Below the pieces are notes generated by a model. The model did not search any database, had not been told where the DNA came from, and saw only the letters and a list, made by a program, of their open reading frames with translations. A DNA stretch of 64,000 nt from Marchantia polymorpha subsp. ruderalis (Eukaryota > Streptophyta > Marchantiopsida > Marchantiales > Marchantiaceae): NCBI GenBank assembly GCA_037833965.1, contig AP031352.1, forward strand, positions 1,840,501 to 1,904,500, in the 5' to 3' direction. Both the position numbers and the translations under genes were made by a program. Shown piece after piece: positions 52,649 to 64,000 of the stretch (within the stretch, counting starts at the first letter, position 1; the number at the start of each line of letters is the position of its first letter).

Positions 52649-55204
52649 CTATCTACTACTCGCAACATCTGCGCGAAACCAAACTATACTACTGCACTCG
52701 GCGGATCCGGTGCTGCGCCTCCTGCGCGCCGGACTGCTCCGCTCGCTGTCTCTACCTTGCCAGTCTTCCGACCGGCTGCGCTACCCCTGACGTCGGAGGG
52801 CTGCAGTGACTTCCGACTCTAAGTGCGCCATAGTGTCGCGCGCACCCGACAAGAAGGTTTCTAATTTCCTCGCCACTCGCCGCCGACTCCGACTGTCACC
52901 CTCCGTCAATGCCGCCGCCCGAAGCTCGAACTCCCTGAGTGTGATCCTCTCTTGAGCTGCCACCTCCCAATGGGCGTATACTTTTAGGCAGTGAGTCAAC
53001 CGCGTCGCCAACTCTTCTCGCGCCCTGCAGCTGCCTTCCACCTCTGCTAGCTGCATTTCCGCTTCCGCACGCTGCGCCCTCAAATCCGAACACTCGGATT
53101 GCAAGTTGCGCAACAACTCCTCATCCTCCTTGCGGGCTCTTTGACTTTCTTCTAAGGCGCGCGTCTGGCGCGCAAGCTCGGCTGCTAGGACGCGGTTTTG
53201 TCTCCGCTCTTCCTGCAATTCCGACTCGATCTTTGCCCGCATTAGCTCGGCATCCGCCTGACTTTTCGTCGCCGCATCCTCCCTCTGCTGCTGCAAGGCT
53301 TGGTATAGCTTCTATGTGACCGCCAGGTGTTGTCGGAGGGCGGTGTTCCTATCCACATATACTTGGCACCTAGAGGCCCAAATGGCCACCTTGCTCCTCG
53401 TCCTTCGCTTGATAGTCTCCACATAAGACTGCGGTTTTGCAGTACCCGCGTACTTGGATGTCTTGCGATCCAGATATCGCAGGAGTGGGACTATCTGCTC
53501 GCACAACACCCCTGTTGGCGTTTTCTGCACAGAATCCGCTTCTTGCTCTTCCGAGCTCGTCTCATCCTCAGTCTCGAGGATTTCAGTCGCCACCGAATCC
53601 CTTGGCGACTCCCTGGAACTGTGGCGCGCAGCAGCTTCCGCTGCGACTGCTGCTCCACTGCCTGCTAAAATATCCAGGGCAGTGGGGGATCCCACTGCTT
53701 GAGCCCCTGTTCCGGCTCGATCTTCGGTCTCCGAAGGGGTCGACGTCGCAGTGACTCTTGTCACCTTTGCACCGCCCGCTTCTGCTGCCTGCCCTTCCGG
53801 CGCAATCTGCGCGGAAGGTGTCTTCGCTGAAGGTGCGTCCGCCGAAGGCGTCCGCACACTGGTCGCCGGCCCTGTCCGTCTCGCAGTCGGCGAATCCGGC
53901 CGTCTCTCTGTTGACCGACTCGCAGTCGGCCGACCAGCAGTTGTCCAACTGGGAGTCGGATACACCCTGCGCGTCTTCACTCCACTTGGCCTGCTTGCTG
54001 GTGGCGTCTTCCCAGAAGTGCCTTCCGCCGAAGACGACCTTCTGAGGGTTGTTGGCTCGTCAGCCAAACTCTCTTCTGCTTCCGGCCTGCTGTCCGGTTC
54101 AACGCGCCGTTCAGTTGGCCTTCCTTCCGCTTGTCGACCTTCAGTCGCCCGGCTCGTAGTCGGCCGACTGTCAGTCCGTCCATCTCCTTCCGAAGGCATT
54201 GGTGCCTTCTGCGCAGAGGTATTTGTCGACTTCCCCAGAATCTGCGTGATTATCTCCTCCTGCGTGGGATTACGCCGGAGCGGAGTACGCCCGGTCTCCT
54301 CAGTACTAGTTGGCATTTTGCGTGCCCTCTGTTTTGGTCGACTGTGAGGCTCGTGGGTGGGCCGACCACGAGTCGGCGCAGCTGGCACTTCCGGCTGCCT
54401 GTCCTCAGGTCTCTCATCCCACTTCCGCTTTCGCGGAATGCGCTCACTTCGACGTTCTTCTGCTGCTCTTGCTGGGGCCGGAGCCGGAGACGGACTGGCA
54501 GGTTCCTCGTCCGGATCCGTGTCTACTTCGGCCTCCCGTGAGTATCTACCTGGATGGCTCTGGGTCAGCAGCGGAAACCGTGTCCGCTCTGAACTTGTCA
54601 AACATCCCATCGCCCGATAAAACACAATCAAGTAAGGCGAAAGATGATTGAGGGTTCCTCCTCTCTCTTCTTGCGCATGTTGGCGCGTCACCTTCCACAT
54701 GAGCCGTGCCCAATGCACTGGAGCTCCTGACAACACTAGCTCCACAAATTCTACCTGCCAACCATGCATGTAAACGGTCTTGGTCGGCTGCAATATCTGC
54801 AGCAATGCAGTCGCGACATTTCTCCGCAATCGATCTTTGTAATCCCGTGTCCGGAAACCGTTCTTGGGATGCCTGGCAACTTTGAAGAGCTCATTGTAGG
54901 AGATTTCTTCCTCCTGGGACACCTTCACGCTATCGGCCTCGAAGAGGAGATCCCCTTCCTCGCCGGCACACCTGCCCAACACCTGCGCCCAGTTACAAAT
55001 GTCCCATCTTTCTGGATGTGGACGGAATCCGCGTGAGGGCTTGTGTCTCTCCTGCAGATACTCGCGCACCATCTCCGGACATGTCCAGTTCCACCCCCAT
55101 AGAAGGAAATCGAGCTTCAGCCCGAGCAGCACATCTTGAAATGCGCGTAGACCGATCTGCGGCACCCTGAGTGGAGACACTCGCAGCTGGGGAACCTTCG
55201 ACAT
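52649..55204 (-). pseudogene. LTR-encoded protein, subfamily A, nonsense and frameshift
   Basis: Starts at 55204 (MSKVPQ). A CAG-to-TAG stop at 53312-53314 follows RQHLAVT. The coiled coil continues in the same frame to about 52790, where an indel shifts the frame (RRQG then stop) just before the conserved C-terminus. Otherwise very like the two intact A copies, with the upstream frame open to 55492. Confidence 0.9.
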
Positions 55205-56077
55205 TGCGTTTCCTGCACACACAAACGTTCTCTCTTTCGCTCGCTCTCTCACAATCGCCACTGCGCGTCGGCCGCTCAAGCACTGACTGCTCACTCTCTC
55301 TTCGCTCTCGCTCAAGTTCGCTACTCGCAATTCTCTCCAAGGTCTGTCAAGATCCTTGCGCAACTCGTCTCCGCACTCTCTCCTCTCACTGCAGGTCTCT
55401 CCGCCTTTGCGCGTAATCTTGGAAGCTGGAAATCGCAAAATCAAGAATGAGAGAATGAGACTGGAGCGCAGTCTTTTCTTCTCCGAATTCAAGAACGTCC
55501 AACGTTCTTACTGGTTACAACGTACGCAGCCGGCTATACGGCCTAACGGTTCGCCCTTTGCATGCGCGAATTCACGTCTCCGCACTGCGCGCATTCGCAT
55601 GCGTGAATGTTGAATTCTCCCGCCGCCGCCGCCTTCCGGACTCAAGTCCGCCGCAGGGTATACGTCGGCTATGTTGTCTTTTCCTAACCCGTCCATCACC
55701 GGAGGCGTGTCGCCGCTGGCGCGTTCCTTATCCGTCGGCGCCTTGCTGGAGGCGCACATCCAGTCGGAGCGAATTACGCCGGCGCGCATTTGTACCGCTT
55801 ATTTTGTCCTTTATGCCTCATCCATTGCTGATGGCGCATATCCGCCAGCGCAAATCATGCCAGCGCATCCGGCCGTCAGCGCCACGTCGGAGGCGTACAT
55901 CCGACCGGCGCTTTCCTTCCATGAGCAGTCGCCAAAGGGGCTTCCGACTCTGAGTTGGTTTCCTCCCATGAGCGCACGATTCCGCCGAAGGCGCATCGCC
56001 GAGGGCGTACGGGAGTCCTTTCCGGCTGTGAACCCTAACGCGAACGGCGCATGTCCGGCTACGAGTTTTCCGACGCT

Positions 56078-56196
56078 CATAACTTCTCCGTCCCTGATCC
56101 ATCTCCGACGCTGTTGGGCTCGTTAGAACGAGCGTCCCGAGCTCTTTCTAATGCGACTCCAACCAACTGGATCTACTGTGTATTCCGATCGTTATG
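56078..56196. repeat. Dyad module, copy in antisense solo A LTR
   Basis: CATAACTTCTCC ... CTCGTTAGAACGAGCG ... CTTTCTAATGCG ... GTTATGAAGG. Confidence 0.75.
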
Positions 56197-59100
56197 AAGG
56201 TTTTCCCTTCCGCGCTAGCGGCGCATCGCCGAAGGCGCACTCATGGTCGGACGCCTTCAGAGGTCCGGGCCCTTCTTCTGACGTCTTTAGCAAAACCTCC
56301 TCCTGATGTGTCTGCGCCGGAAGCGTAGCTTCCTTATACGCTGGAAGCGCGTGAGTAGGGACACCTCAGAAAAGGAGCTTTTGCCGAAGGCGCCGAAGAC
56401 GTTGGCGTTGGTACATCCGACTACGCGATTCTTCGTGACCTCGTGACGATCTCATCAATCCACTCTATTTAACGTACCCTTTTCTAACTACAAACACTGC
56501 TTCGGTACTAGTTTTCTAAAATTGTTTAAATTCTGCAAAAAAAACAAAAAGTGTGTTACCACAGAGACAGTGGGCGACACGCCTCGCCGTCTCCACCTTT
56601 GTGCGATCTGCCTCCTGCCTGCGATCCTCTTCAATTACCACTAATTGCGATTCGGCCTCAGCACGTTGCGCTCTCAATTCGCCACACTCTGACTGTAGCT
56701 TGCGGATTAAATCCTCATCCGCCTGTCGGGCGAGCTGACACTGCTCTAACAACCGCGTCTGTCGCACGAGCTCCTCTGACAAAATCCGATTCTGGGCCTG
56801 CTCAGAAATTAGTGCTTCAGTGACCTTCACCTGCTCCTTGGTGAGCTCTTCCAGTTTCCCATCCCTCACCTTTTCGGAGTACTTGTAGAATTTCTGATTG
56901 AGTTTATACTGACCCCACAAGCATTCATGCTTCTCCTTCAATTCCCTCAACTCCTGGTCCACTCTAGCTAGTAGCTTGCTGGTGTGGACTTTAGTGCGAG
57001 TCCGCCTGCGCACTAATTCGATGTAAGATCCCGGCTGAAGTGGGTCGGCGTATTTATCGATTTTGCGATCCAAGTACCTCAGCAACGGAATCACCTGCTC
57101 AGAGAGCGCCGCCGCCGGCGCTCCAACAATTTCCTCCTCCTCCTCCTCGGTATCCCCTGCTCCTGACATTTCTTCGGTGGAGCCTCCGTCGTCATCATCC
57201 GAGTGGAGAATTTCAGTCGCCATTGATTGCGTCGGCGACTGACCCGAGTGGGGCTGCACGTCGTCGACGTGTGCTGCCTGCGAAGGCACTGCTGCAGCCT
57301 CGCTGCTCTTCGCCAAAATGTCTAAGGCGGTAGGCGAATGTGCCCGTGCTACATCCCCACCGCCCTCTTGTTGGTCTTCTACCGTATCCTCTCTGCCGCC
57401 GACGTCCGCCGCCGAAGGCGATCGAGCGGAGGGTGGCTGCGCGGGGTTTGATTGCGCATCGCGCACCGAAATTTCATCCCGCGGACAGTCACTCCGCTCC
57501 TCCGTCTGTTGCTGCTCCCTCGATCGGTCCGCGGAGGCTTTGCTTGACCTGTGCGCAGGCGCAAATGCCGGCGCCTTGCCCGCCGCAGGCGTAGCGCCGC
57601 GGACGTCCACCGCCAAAGGCGACATGGCCGGGGGCCGCTCGCCCGATGTCCCTTGGCCCTGAGGCCCTACCGCCGAAGGCGCATCTACCGGCGGATTACC
57701 CGCCGATGGTGCGGCCTCCGCACGCTCCATGCTCCTATCTCCTCGGCTCGAAGGCCCTGGCGCCGAAGGCGCAAATCGCGGCGCGTTGTGCGCCGGAGGG
57801 TCTGGCCCCGAAGGCCGGTGTCTCGTAGGCGGATCCTTCGCCGGCTCCTTCCCCTTCCTACGTTGGAATGGGGGTGATTCCTGCCTGTGCACAGGCGGCA
57901 CGTGTGGAGGTGACCTGTGCACAGGCGACCTGTGCATAGGCGAGCGCCTTTGCACAGGCGGACTGCTTCTTCCTACGCGTAAGCGTAGGTCTACGTCCGC
58001 TTGTGGTCGTCTGTCCGCGGAGTCTCGCCTGTCCGCGGAGGCTCGTCCGTGCGCAAACGGAACACCTGTCCGCAACGCACGTGGTAACTCCGGAGGCCCT
58101 TGGCCCGTAGGCGGCCTCTCGTCCGTCGAGGCTGCAGCGTGGTCCGTTGCTCCTGCGGACGTCCGCGCTCCCTCGTTCTTCTCTGGCGACGCACTTCCTT
58201 TCTCCGTCGCAATCGTCGCCGTGTCCGCGCTGTTGGCTGGTAACACCAGTCTGCGCGCCTTCTGCTTCGGCCGGCTGTATGATTCGTACAACGGCCGCGG
58301 TCGAATGGGAGCAGAGGGTTCTTGATGCTGCTCCTCTTCGGACTCCTCTCTCCATCGCCGCTTCCGCGGCGCTCGTGCTGCCGGAGTGTTCCTCCCTTCG
58401 TCCCTCCGCCTTGACGGAGTAGAAGTCAGTGACTCCTCTGCATCAGTGTCGACCTCATTCTCCCGCACATACTTCCCGGGATGGTCGACGGACAACGGCG
58501 GAAAACGCGCAAGCTCCGCCGCTGTCAAACAATTCCGCTGTCGATAAAAATTGATGAGGAAAGGAGAGAGATGGTTTAGAGTTCCCCCCTTCTCCTCAAA
58601 AGCGTGCTGTCGCATCACCCTGTGCTGGATGCTCGCCCAGTGAATTGGAGTCCCCTCGATGACGCACTCCACAAAAGAGACCTGCCACAATGTGATGTAG
58701 CAGGCGCGGTGTGGCTGCAGTAATTGCATCAGCGCCGCGGACAAAGTCTGGCGGAATCGATCCTTGTAATCGCGGGTCCTGTACCCATTCTTGGTAGACC
58801 TCCCGGTCTTGAACAGCTCCACAAATTGCGCCTCTTCCTGCTTGGTCACCTTGATGCTCTCACTGTCGAAGAGGACGTGCCCTGGCATGCCGGCACATCT
58901 CCCCAATGCCTGCGCCCAATCTTGGACTGTCCACCGATCAACATGCGGACGCAATCCGCGCGAGGGTGGTCCCTGTGGCTCTAGCCACTCGCGCACCATA
59001 TCCGCACAGATGTAGTTCCATCCCCATAGCAAGAAATCGAGCTTTCTTGCTATCAAGCGCTCCTCAAAAGCGCGCAGCCCGTTCTGTGGTAGACGGAGCG

Positions 59101-60197
59101 GCAGCATCCGCAATCGGCCCGGTCTCGTCATTGCGTTCTTGGAGTTCGCCCGCCCGCTCATTCTACTTCCGCTCCGCTCGAGCTCCTTTCTTCCGCGGCA
59201 TACTCTAATCGCCCTCAATTCCAAATCACGCGCACTCACTTCTCCCTCAATCACCAAGAAATCCTCTGCGCGGCGATGTCGAGAATGCTTCGCAGCCAGC
59301 AGATGGACGCGCGCAGCTTGCACTAGAGAATGGAATCGTGAATTCAAGAATGGGACGCTCTCCGCCGCCCGGTCGAAGGTCATGGTCGGCTCTTGCTCGT
59401 CGAGGACGTCTCAATTGATGGCCGCGCCGGCTCTATGCTGAAACGGTCTCCGCTCTCACGCGCGGCTTCACGCTCCGCCGTCGCCGATTAAACTCTCACG
59501 CTCGAATTGGCGAGTTTGAACTCCGCGAGCGTACTACGCCGCGGACCTGGGTGCGCAGCGCCGAAGGCGGATTTTTCGCCTTGCGCGGTACACTCGTACG
59601 TACCGCTCCTCAGCCAATCCTCTTCCGCCTCGGCGCGTGTGTCCGCATGTCGGACAAAAGTTCAACCCCCGCCTGCGCGCAGGCGGACTCTCGGCGGATT
59701 CTCCGCCGGTTCGGAACTTCACCCTCCTGTGCACAGGCGCTCGCCTGTGCGCAGGCGAAGTCCGTCCGCGGCGATGCGCTGACGCGGAAGGCGTTGACCG
59801 CGGTCAACCGACTCCGTCCAGACTGTCCGTTCCTTGTCTCTTCGTCGGCGCTTCCGCCGCCGCAACTCCGTCCGTCCAAGAGCGCATCCATCCGTCCCGT
59901 CCGTACGGTCCGTACGGATTTTACTATTCTGGCGGCTCCTTGCTCGTCCGCGGCGATGCGCTGGCGCAGAAGGCGCCGGACAATTTCTACCTCACAAGGC
60001 GCATTTCTAGGGCCCAAGGCGGATTTCCCGCCGACGCCGAAGCGCCTGTGCACAGGCGGACGCCTGTGCGTAGGCGAACTTCGCGCCTATCTCAAAAACC
60101 CTATCTCGCCTGTGCGCAGGCGAACTTCCTTCGTCCGCGCATAGGACAAAACTTCTCCGCCTGTGCGCAGGCGAAGAGCTGAGTATCTTACAACCTT

Positions 60198-60318
60198 CAT
60201 AACTCCCGGAGTCCTTATCCGTTGTTGGCGTTCTTGGGCTCGTTGGAATCAGTGCGTCGAGCTCTTTCCAACGAGACACTAACTAAGTCAAGGCGTCCGG
60301 GGGTTGACCTAAATACGA
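60198..60318. repeat. Dyad module, copy in E6 LTR (antisense)
   Basis: CATAACTCCCGG ... CTCGTTGGAA (60240) ... TTCCAACGAG ... AAATACGAAGG. Confidence 0.85.
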
Positions 60319-61878
60319 AGGATTTCCCTACCGCCGCGGACGCAGCTCCGAAGGCGGGTTTTGCGCCTTGCGCCGTAGGGATCCTAGCTGCAGAGTTCGC
60401 AGAGAGGGTGGTGGCCGTCCTTACCGCTGCACCCAACTCCTAGATTCTACGAGATTCCTTGAGAATCTCTGCGATCTTCCGAATTCACTCTGTTTTGATG
60501 CACCGAAGGCTATTTACATTGCTGCCAGGGCACAGTTTTCCAAAAATGTTTTAATTTCCTCAAAATTACCAAAAGTGGGGTACCACAGGAGCGGATTGAC
60601 TGTCCGCGGGACGAAATTTCGGTGCGCAATGCGCAATCAAACCCCGCGCAGACACCCTCCGCTCTATCGCCTTCGGCGGCGGACGTCGGCGGCAGAGAGG
60701 ATACGATTGAAGACCGACAAGCGGGCGGCGGGGATGTAGCACGGCCACATTCGCCCACCGCCTTAGACATTTTGGCGAAGAGCAGCGAGGCTGCAGCGGT
60801 GCCTTCGCAGGCAGCACACGTCGACGACGTGCAGCCCCACTCGGGACAGTCGCCAACGCAATCAATGGCGACTGAAATCCTCAACTCGGATGATGACGAC
60901 GGAGGCTCCACCGAAGCAATGTCGGGAGCAGGGGATACCGAGGAGGAGGAGGAGGAAATTGTTGGAGCGCCGGCGGCGGCGCTCTCTGAGCAGGTGATAC
61001 CGTTGCTGAAGTACTTGAATCGCAAATTTGATAAATACGCCGATCCACTTCAGCTGGGATCTTACATCGAATTAGTGCGCAGGCGGACTCGCACTAAAGT
61101 CCACACTAGCAAGCTACTAGCTAGGGTGGATCAGGAGTTGAAGGAATTGAGGGAGAAGCATGCCTGTTTATGGGGGCAGTACAAGCTTGAGAGGAAATTG
61201 CACGCCCTCGACAGGATGTGGAAGGAGAGATTGGAAGAGCTCACCAGGGATGTGGTGCAGACCACGCAGGATTTGATGTCTGAGAAAACTCAGAATCAGA
61301 TTCTGTCAGAGGAGCTCGTGCGACAGACACGTTTGTTGGCGGAGTGTCAACTCGCACGGCACGCGGATGAGGATTTAATCCGCAGGCTACAGTCAAAGTG
61401 TGGCGAATTGAGAGCGCAGCGTGCGGAAGCCGAATCGCAGTTAGTGGTAATTGAAGAGGATCGCAGGCGAGAGGCAGATCGCACGAAGGAGGAGATGGCG
61501 AGGCGTGTCGCCCACTGTCTCAAGGGCTACGCCCACTGGGAAGTGGCGGCGCAAGAGAAACTCACACTGCGTGAGTTTGAACTTCGCGCAGCCGGGTTGT
61601 TGGCAGGCGACAGCAGGAGACGGCGGAAGGTAGCGAAGAAGCTCGACGCTTTTCTGTCGAAGGCGCGGGATACCATGTCGACCCTCGAGGTGGAGGTGTC
61701 CGCGGCGTTGCAGCGGTTGGGACTGCGCAGTCGAGCGGAAGACTGGCAGGGTAGGGAGTTAGTGCGCGGCAATCCGTCGCGCAGGAGACGTAGCACTGGT
61801 TCCGCGGAGTGTAGTGTAGCGTGGTTCCGTGCAGGCGCATAGCGTAGTGTAGTGTAGTGCTAGTTAGGATTTAGAAGG

Positions 61879-61907
61879 TATAAAATAGTTCAAGGCGTCT
61901 TGCCTTG
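61879..61907 (+). promoter_or_regulatory. E5 LTR TATA box and hairpin
   Basis: TATAAAA 61879-61885 and CAAGGC-gtctt-GCCTTG 61891-61907; the loop differs but the stem is intact. Confidence 0.75.
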
Positions 61908-62848
61908 GGTTCTTTCCCAATTTCGGAAGTGCAAATCAGGAACTCATTTTCTCTGCGTGTTTGTGTCCTTAGTTCTGTCACCACGCAAGAGGAGCTACAA
62001 CTTGGCGTTCCGCATTTTGTAGCTGAAGGCCTTCGGCCGAATGTTAAGAGCTAGTACATTGGTTAGAGACTTGAGTAGTTCGGATTTACACCTGCGGGTG
62101 ATTGCCGATGCTTAGAGCCAGTGACTAGTTAGATACTTGAATAGTTTCGGCCCTACACCTTCGAGTGTTTCTTCCTGGTTGTACTCCTTCGGGATTTTTC
62201 CCCTGAATGCCATAGTGAAGTTTTGTTACTTCGTGTAAGCCTTGGTTGTAAATTCAGGTTACGCTGCAGCAGGTGCCTTTGGGGTAACCCCTGTAGTATT
62301 TCTGGGAATGACAAGTGTCTGAGAATTCAAACTCTTCAATAGACTGTTATTGTGTTACTGGAATGTTTCTCAGTGAGTACTTCAGTGCGGACCTGTGTTC
62401 TCTGCGCGTTTTGTGAGTTGAGAGTGTTGTTCACCGCGTATGAGTGACTTCGATCCGAATTAGGCAGTCCAAACCGGGTTTCCTACACTAGCAGCAAGCT
62501 AGTGGAAGTGTTGTAAAAGCCGGAGTTGGAAGTCACTACCCGCAGCTTCGTTGAGGGTGCTCGCGAGAGACTTTCCCCCTGAAATCTTGAGTAGAGGTCC
62601 TAACGGATCTCTGGGTTGTGTTTCTGTAGTTTCAGGTGTGTGTGTGTGTGTTACGCTGCACCGTGCGACCTCCGAGTGCGCTCCGAGTGGACACTTGCAG
62701 TATTTCTGGGAGTGACAGTCGCCTGAGAATTCAAACTCCTCAATAGTCTGTTAAACGTGACACTTTGTACCCTGTGTGTTCCTCTGTCCCTGTGGGTTCG
62801 ACCTTTCTACCACTATATTGCAGTTTTAGCCTTTAGTGGGTTATTACA

Positions 62849-63209
62849 TCAGTACAACCTTGTGAGGAAATCGCACGCCCTCGACAGGATGAAGAAGGAG
62901 AGACTGGAAGAGCTCACCAGGGATGTGGTGAAGACCACGACAGATTTGATTTCTGAGAAAACTCAGAATCAGATTCTGTCAGAGGAGCTCGTGCGACAGA
63001 CGCGGTTGTTGGTGGAGTGTCAGCTCGCACGGCAGGCGGATGAGGATTTAATCCGCAGGCTACAGTCGGAGTGCGGGGAATTGAGAGCGCAGCGTGCGGA
63101 GGCCGAATCGCAGTTGGTGGTAATTGAAGATGATCGCAGGCGAGAGGCAAATCGCACGAAAGAGGAGATGGCGAGGCGTGTCGCCCACTGTCTCAAGGGC
63201 TACGCCCAC
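62849..63209 (+). pseudogene. E7, B-type LTR fragment with coiled-coil part of the LTR ORF
   Basis: Begins TCAGT at the right end of E5, so E5 inserted here. It encodes QYNLVRKSHALDRM through RRVAHCLKGYAHW in one frame, equivalent to about 61170-61540 of the E5 copy. It is cut at 63209 by unrelated AT-rich DNA. The rest of E7 lies outside the window. Confidence 0.9.
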
Positions 63210-64000
63210 TGGTAGAAGTGAATATAATTCACTTCTACCACAATATAATTATTTAAGAAGTTAAAAAGTCTATGCTACAAGATTTGAATGAGGTTTTTAC
63301 TCATGGGAAGTTCTTCTTATTTACTCTCCACGTTATACTTTTGAAACGGATTACTCATTTGCTTTATCAAGAATTCTTCAAATTTATTTTATTGAATTCT
63401 TGTCAGACATATGTTTGGCAACGTTAAAGGTGAAGTTTCATGACATCTCATCACATTGGACGTGTAATTTCACTCATCTCTTTTGAATTCCAAAATCATA
63501 GCAATAAAAGAATCATAATTTTATGATTTATATATATATTTTTTTGCAAAAGAATTATAACTCATATTGTCTTCATATATATATTTTTTACTTTATCTTG
63601 CAAACGAACTCTACAATTTTAAGCTCTGTACTTAGTTCATTGTGTAGCGCTGGTACATACTTCTACATTATTAAGTTTTAATAGTGATTTATATCCTCTA
63701 GAATTCACCCACTATTCACCCACTACTGCTTCATGGCAAGAAATAAATGAATCTTCCTTAAAACATACAAATTAGGGAGTATGTTTTGTCAAGATTGTCT
63801 CAGAGTGAGCTTTTATATCCCATTTATAAGTAAGGAGTAACAAAGAAGACATATTTATTTATGAACGTAGATTAAATCCATGGATGATTTCACTCGTCAA
63901 AAACTGTTTGAAAGTCTAGATTTCACACTTTCAATCGTTCATATCAGTCTCAAACCTTTTACGCTCTGCTCAAAACTGCGATAAAATTCATCTCTTGACT
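63210..64000. mobile_element. E8, AT-rich sequence starting with a palindrome, probable LTR of another family
   Basis: At 63210 the GC-rich LTR ORF breaks abruptly. The new sequence starts with a perfect palindrome 63210-63240 (arms TGGTAGAAGTGAAT and ATTCACTTCTACCA) and is AT-rich to the window end, with no ORF of note. Starting with TG and a palindrome resembles E4 and many copia-type LTRs. A TATA-like TTTTATATCCC lies near 63810. The left flank CCCAC would be the target duplication. The other end is not visible, so identity is uncertain. Confidence 0.5.

Larger units (their letters stand above)
51689..56563 (-). mobile_element. Solo LTR, giant subfamily A (4875 bp), antisense
   Basis: Plus-strand view TGTAATAACCCAC to GTGTGTTACCACA, with the perfect GAGAC duplication (51684-51688 and 56564-56568). 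Length is within one base of the solo A LTR at 39978. R-U5 51689-52587, promoter 52588-52616, ORF remnant 52649-55204, non-coding 55205-56563. Confidence 0.95.
51363..59383 (-). pseudogene. E6 copy of the LTR-encoded protein, open but split by a solo LTR
   Basis: ATG at 59383 (MTFDRAAES); open from there to 56569, where the antisense solo A LTR cuts within RRVAHCLKGYAHW. It resumes at 51688 and ends at 51363 with SVAWFRAGV. The only damage I see is the insertion, so this gene was intact when A integrated. It is closely similar to the intact B ORF, including PVHR palindrome units (57885-57965). Confidence 0.9.
50312..60587 (-). mobile_element. E6, antisense B LTR plus primer-binding-site remnant
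   Basis: LTR 50341-60587 (about 5.37 kb without the inserted A LTR) on the minus strand. Beyond its U5 end, 50312-50340 carries the 22-base spacer and the first seven bases of the tRNA-Asp primer-binding site (TGGCGCC). GGAGC occurs on both sides (50307-50311 and 60588-60592). AGCGG is shared by the target and the primer-binding site, so the exact left junction is ambiguous. No gag or pol. Confidence 0.85.
48458..61842 (+). pseudogene. E5 copy of the LTR-encoded protein, split and broken
   Basis: Parts 48458-50311 and 60588-61842. The ATG context GACCATGACCTTCGACC is kept. Breaks: CAG-to-TAG at 49124, a one-base loss near 50176 in the PSA-repeat part, and the E6 insertion. The second part holds the acidic block and a coiled coil of the ERKLHALDRM type, ending SVAWFRAGA. 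Residual similarity to the intact B ORF is high along the whole length. Confidence 0.88.
47245..62848 (+). mobile_element. E5 3' LTR, subfamily B, split by E6
   Basis: Parts 47245-50311 and 60588-62848 together make about 5.3 kb. It starts TGTGGTAGCCCAC and ends AGTGGGTTATTACA. The right flank TCAGT is the target duplication; its partner is outside the window. It holds a dyad module, palindromes, a broken ORF, TATA 61879 and R-U5 (about 61908-62848) with both leader units and a GT tract. Confidence 0.92.

Overview
The window is wall-to-wall plant-type LTR retrotransposon DNA, and I find no host gene. The evidence for a land plant is Ty3/gypsy polyproteins with DD35E integrases and no chromodomain, primer-binding sites matching (from memory) plant tRNA-Asp and tRNA-Gly, and 5-bp target duplications throughout. 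I cannot name the species. Nearly all elements belong to one lineage with giant LTRs of about 4.9-5.4 kb. Each such LTR carries a long gene in its U3 region, upstream of the LTR's own TATA box. I call the LTR subfamilies A (4.87 kb, 851-aa ORF), B (5.3-5.4 kb, 1050-aa ORF) and C (2.3 kb, ORF replaced by a tandem array).

Nesting, from target-site duplications (TSDs) and split reading frames: E7 (B-type LTR fragment, 62849-63209) was hit by E5 (+; pol 46466-47207, 3' LTR 47245-62848). E5 was hit by E2 (-; 7233-46465 and beyond the left edge) inside its integrase, and by E6 (-; 50312-60587) inside its 3' LTR. E6 was hit by a solo A LTR (51689-56563). E2 received E1 (+; pol 3-2327 and 3' LTR 2365-7232), a solo B LTR (8760-14180), E3 (+; 14917-27024), E4 (+; 28737-38808) and a solo A LTR (39978-44853). 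E3 received a solo C LTR (21329-23650). An AT-rich unrelated sequence, E8, starts at 63210 and runs off the right end.

E4 is from a different Ty3/gypsy family. It is complete, has a single 2039-codon gag-pol ORF and near-identical 1.9-kb LTRs, and is probably the youngest full-length insertion.

In the giant-LTR lineage, gag-protease and pol lie in one frame, separated by one UAG followed by CAA-UUA, the leaky context of tobacco mosaic virus. Because the TATA box lies after the LTR gene, genomic RNA should carry that gene only once, as its 3'-terminal cistron. Solo LTRs nevertheless keep the whole gene: two of the solo copies here have it fully open. The gene product has a conserved N-terminal domain, a Pro/Ser/Ala-rich repeat region, an acidic stretch and a long C-terminal coiled coil. 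Its function is unknown and it is the main novelty candidate.

Two further features need explanation. A ~120-bp dyad-symmetric module occurs 16 times and is shared by LTRs of otherwise unrelated families. A 16-bp palindrome has spread through both coding and non-coding parts of the B LTR.
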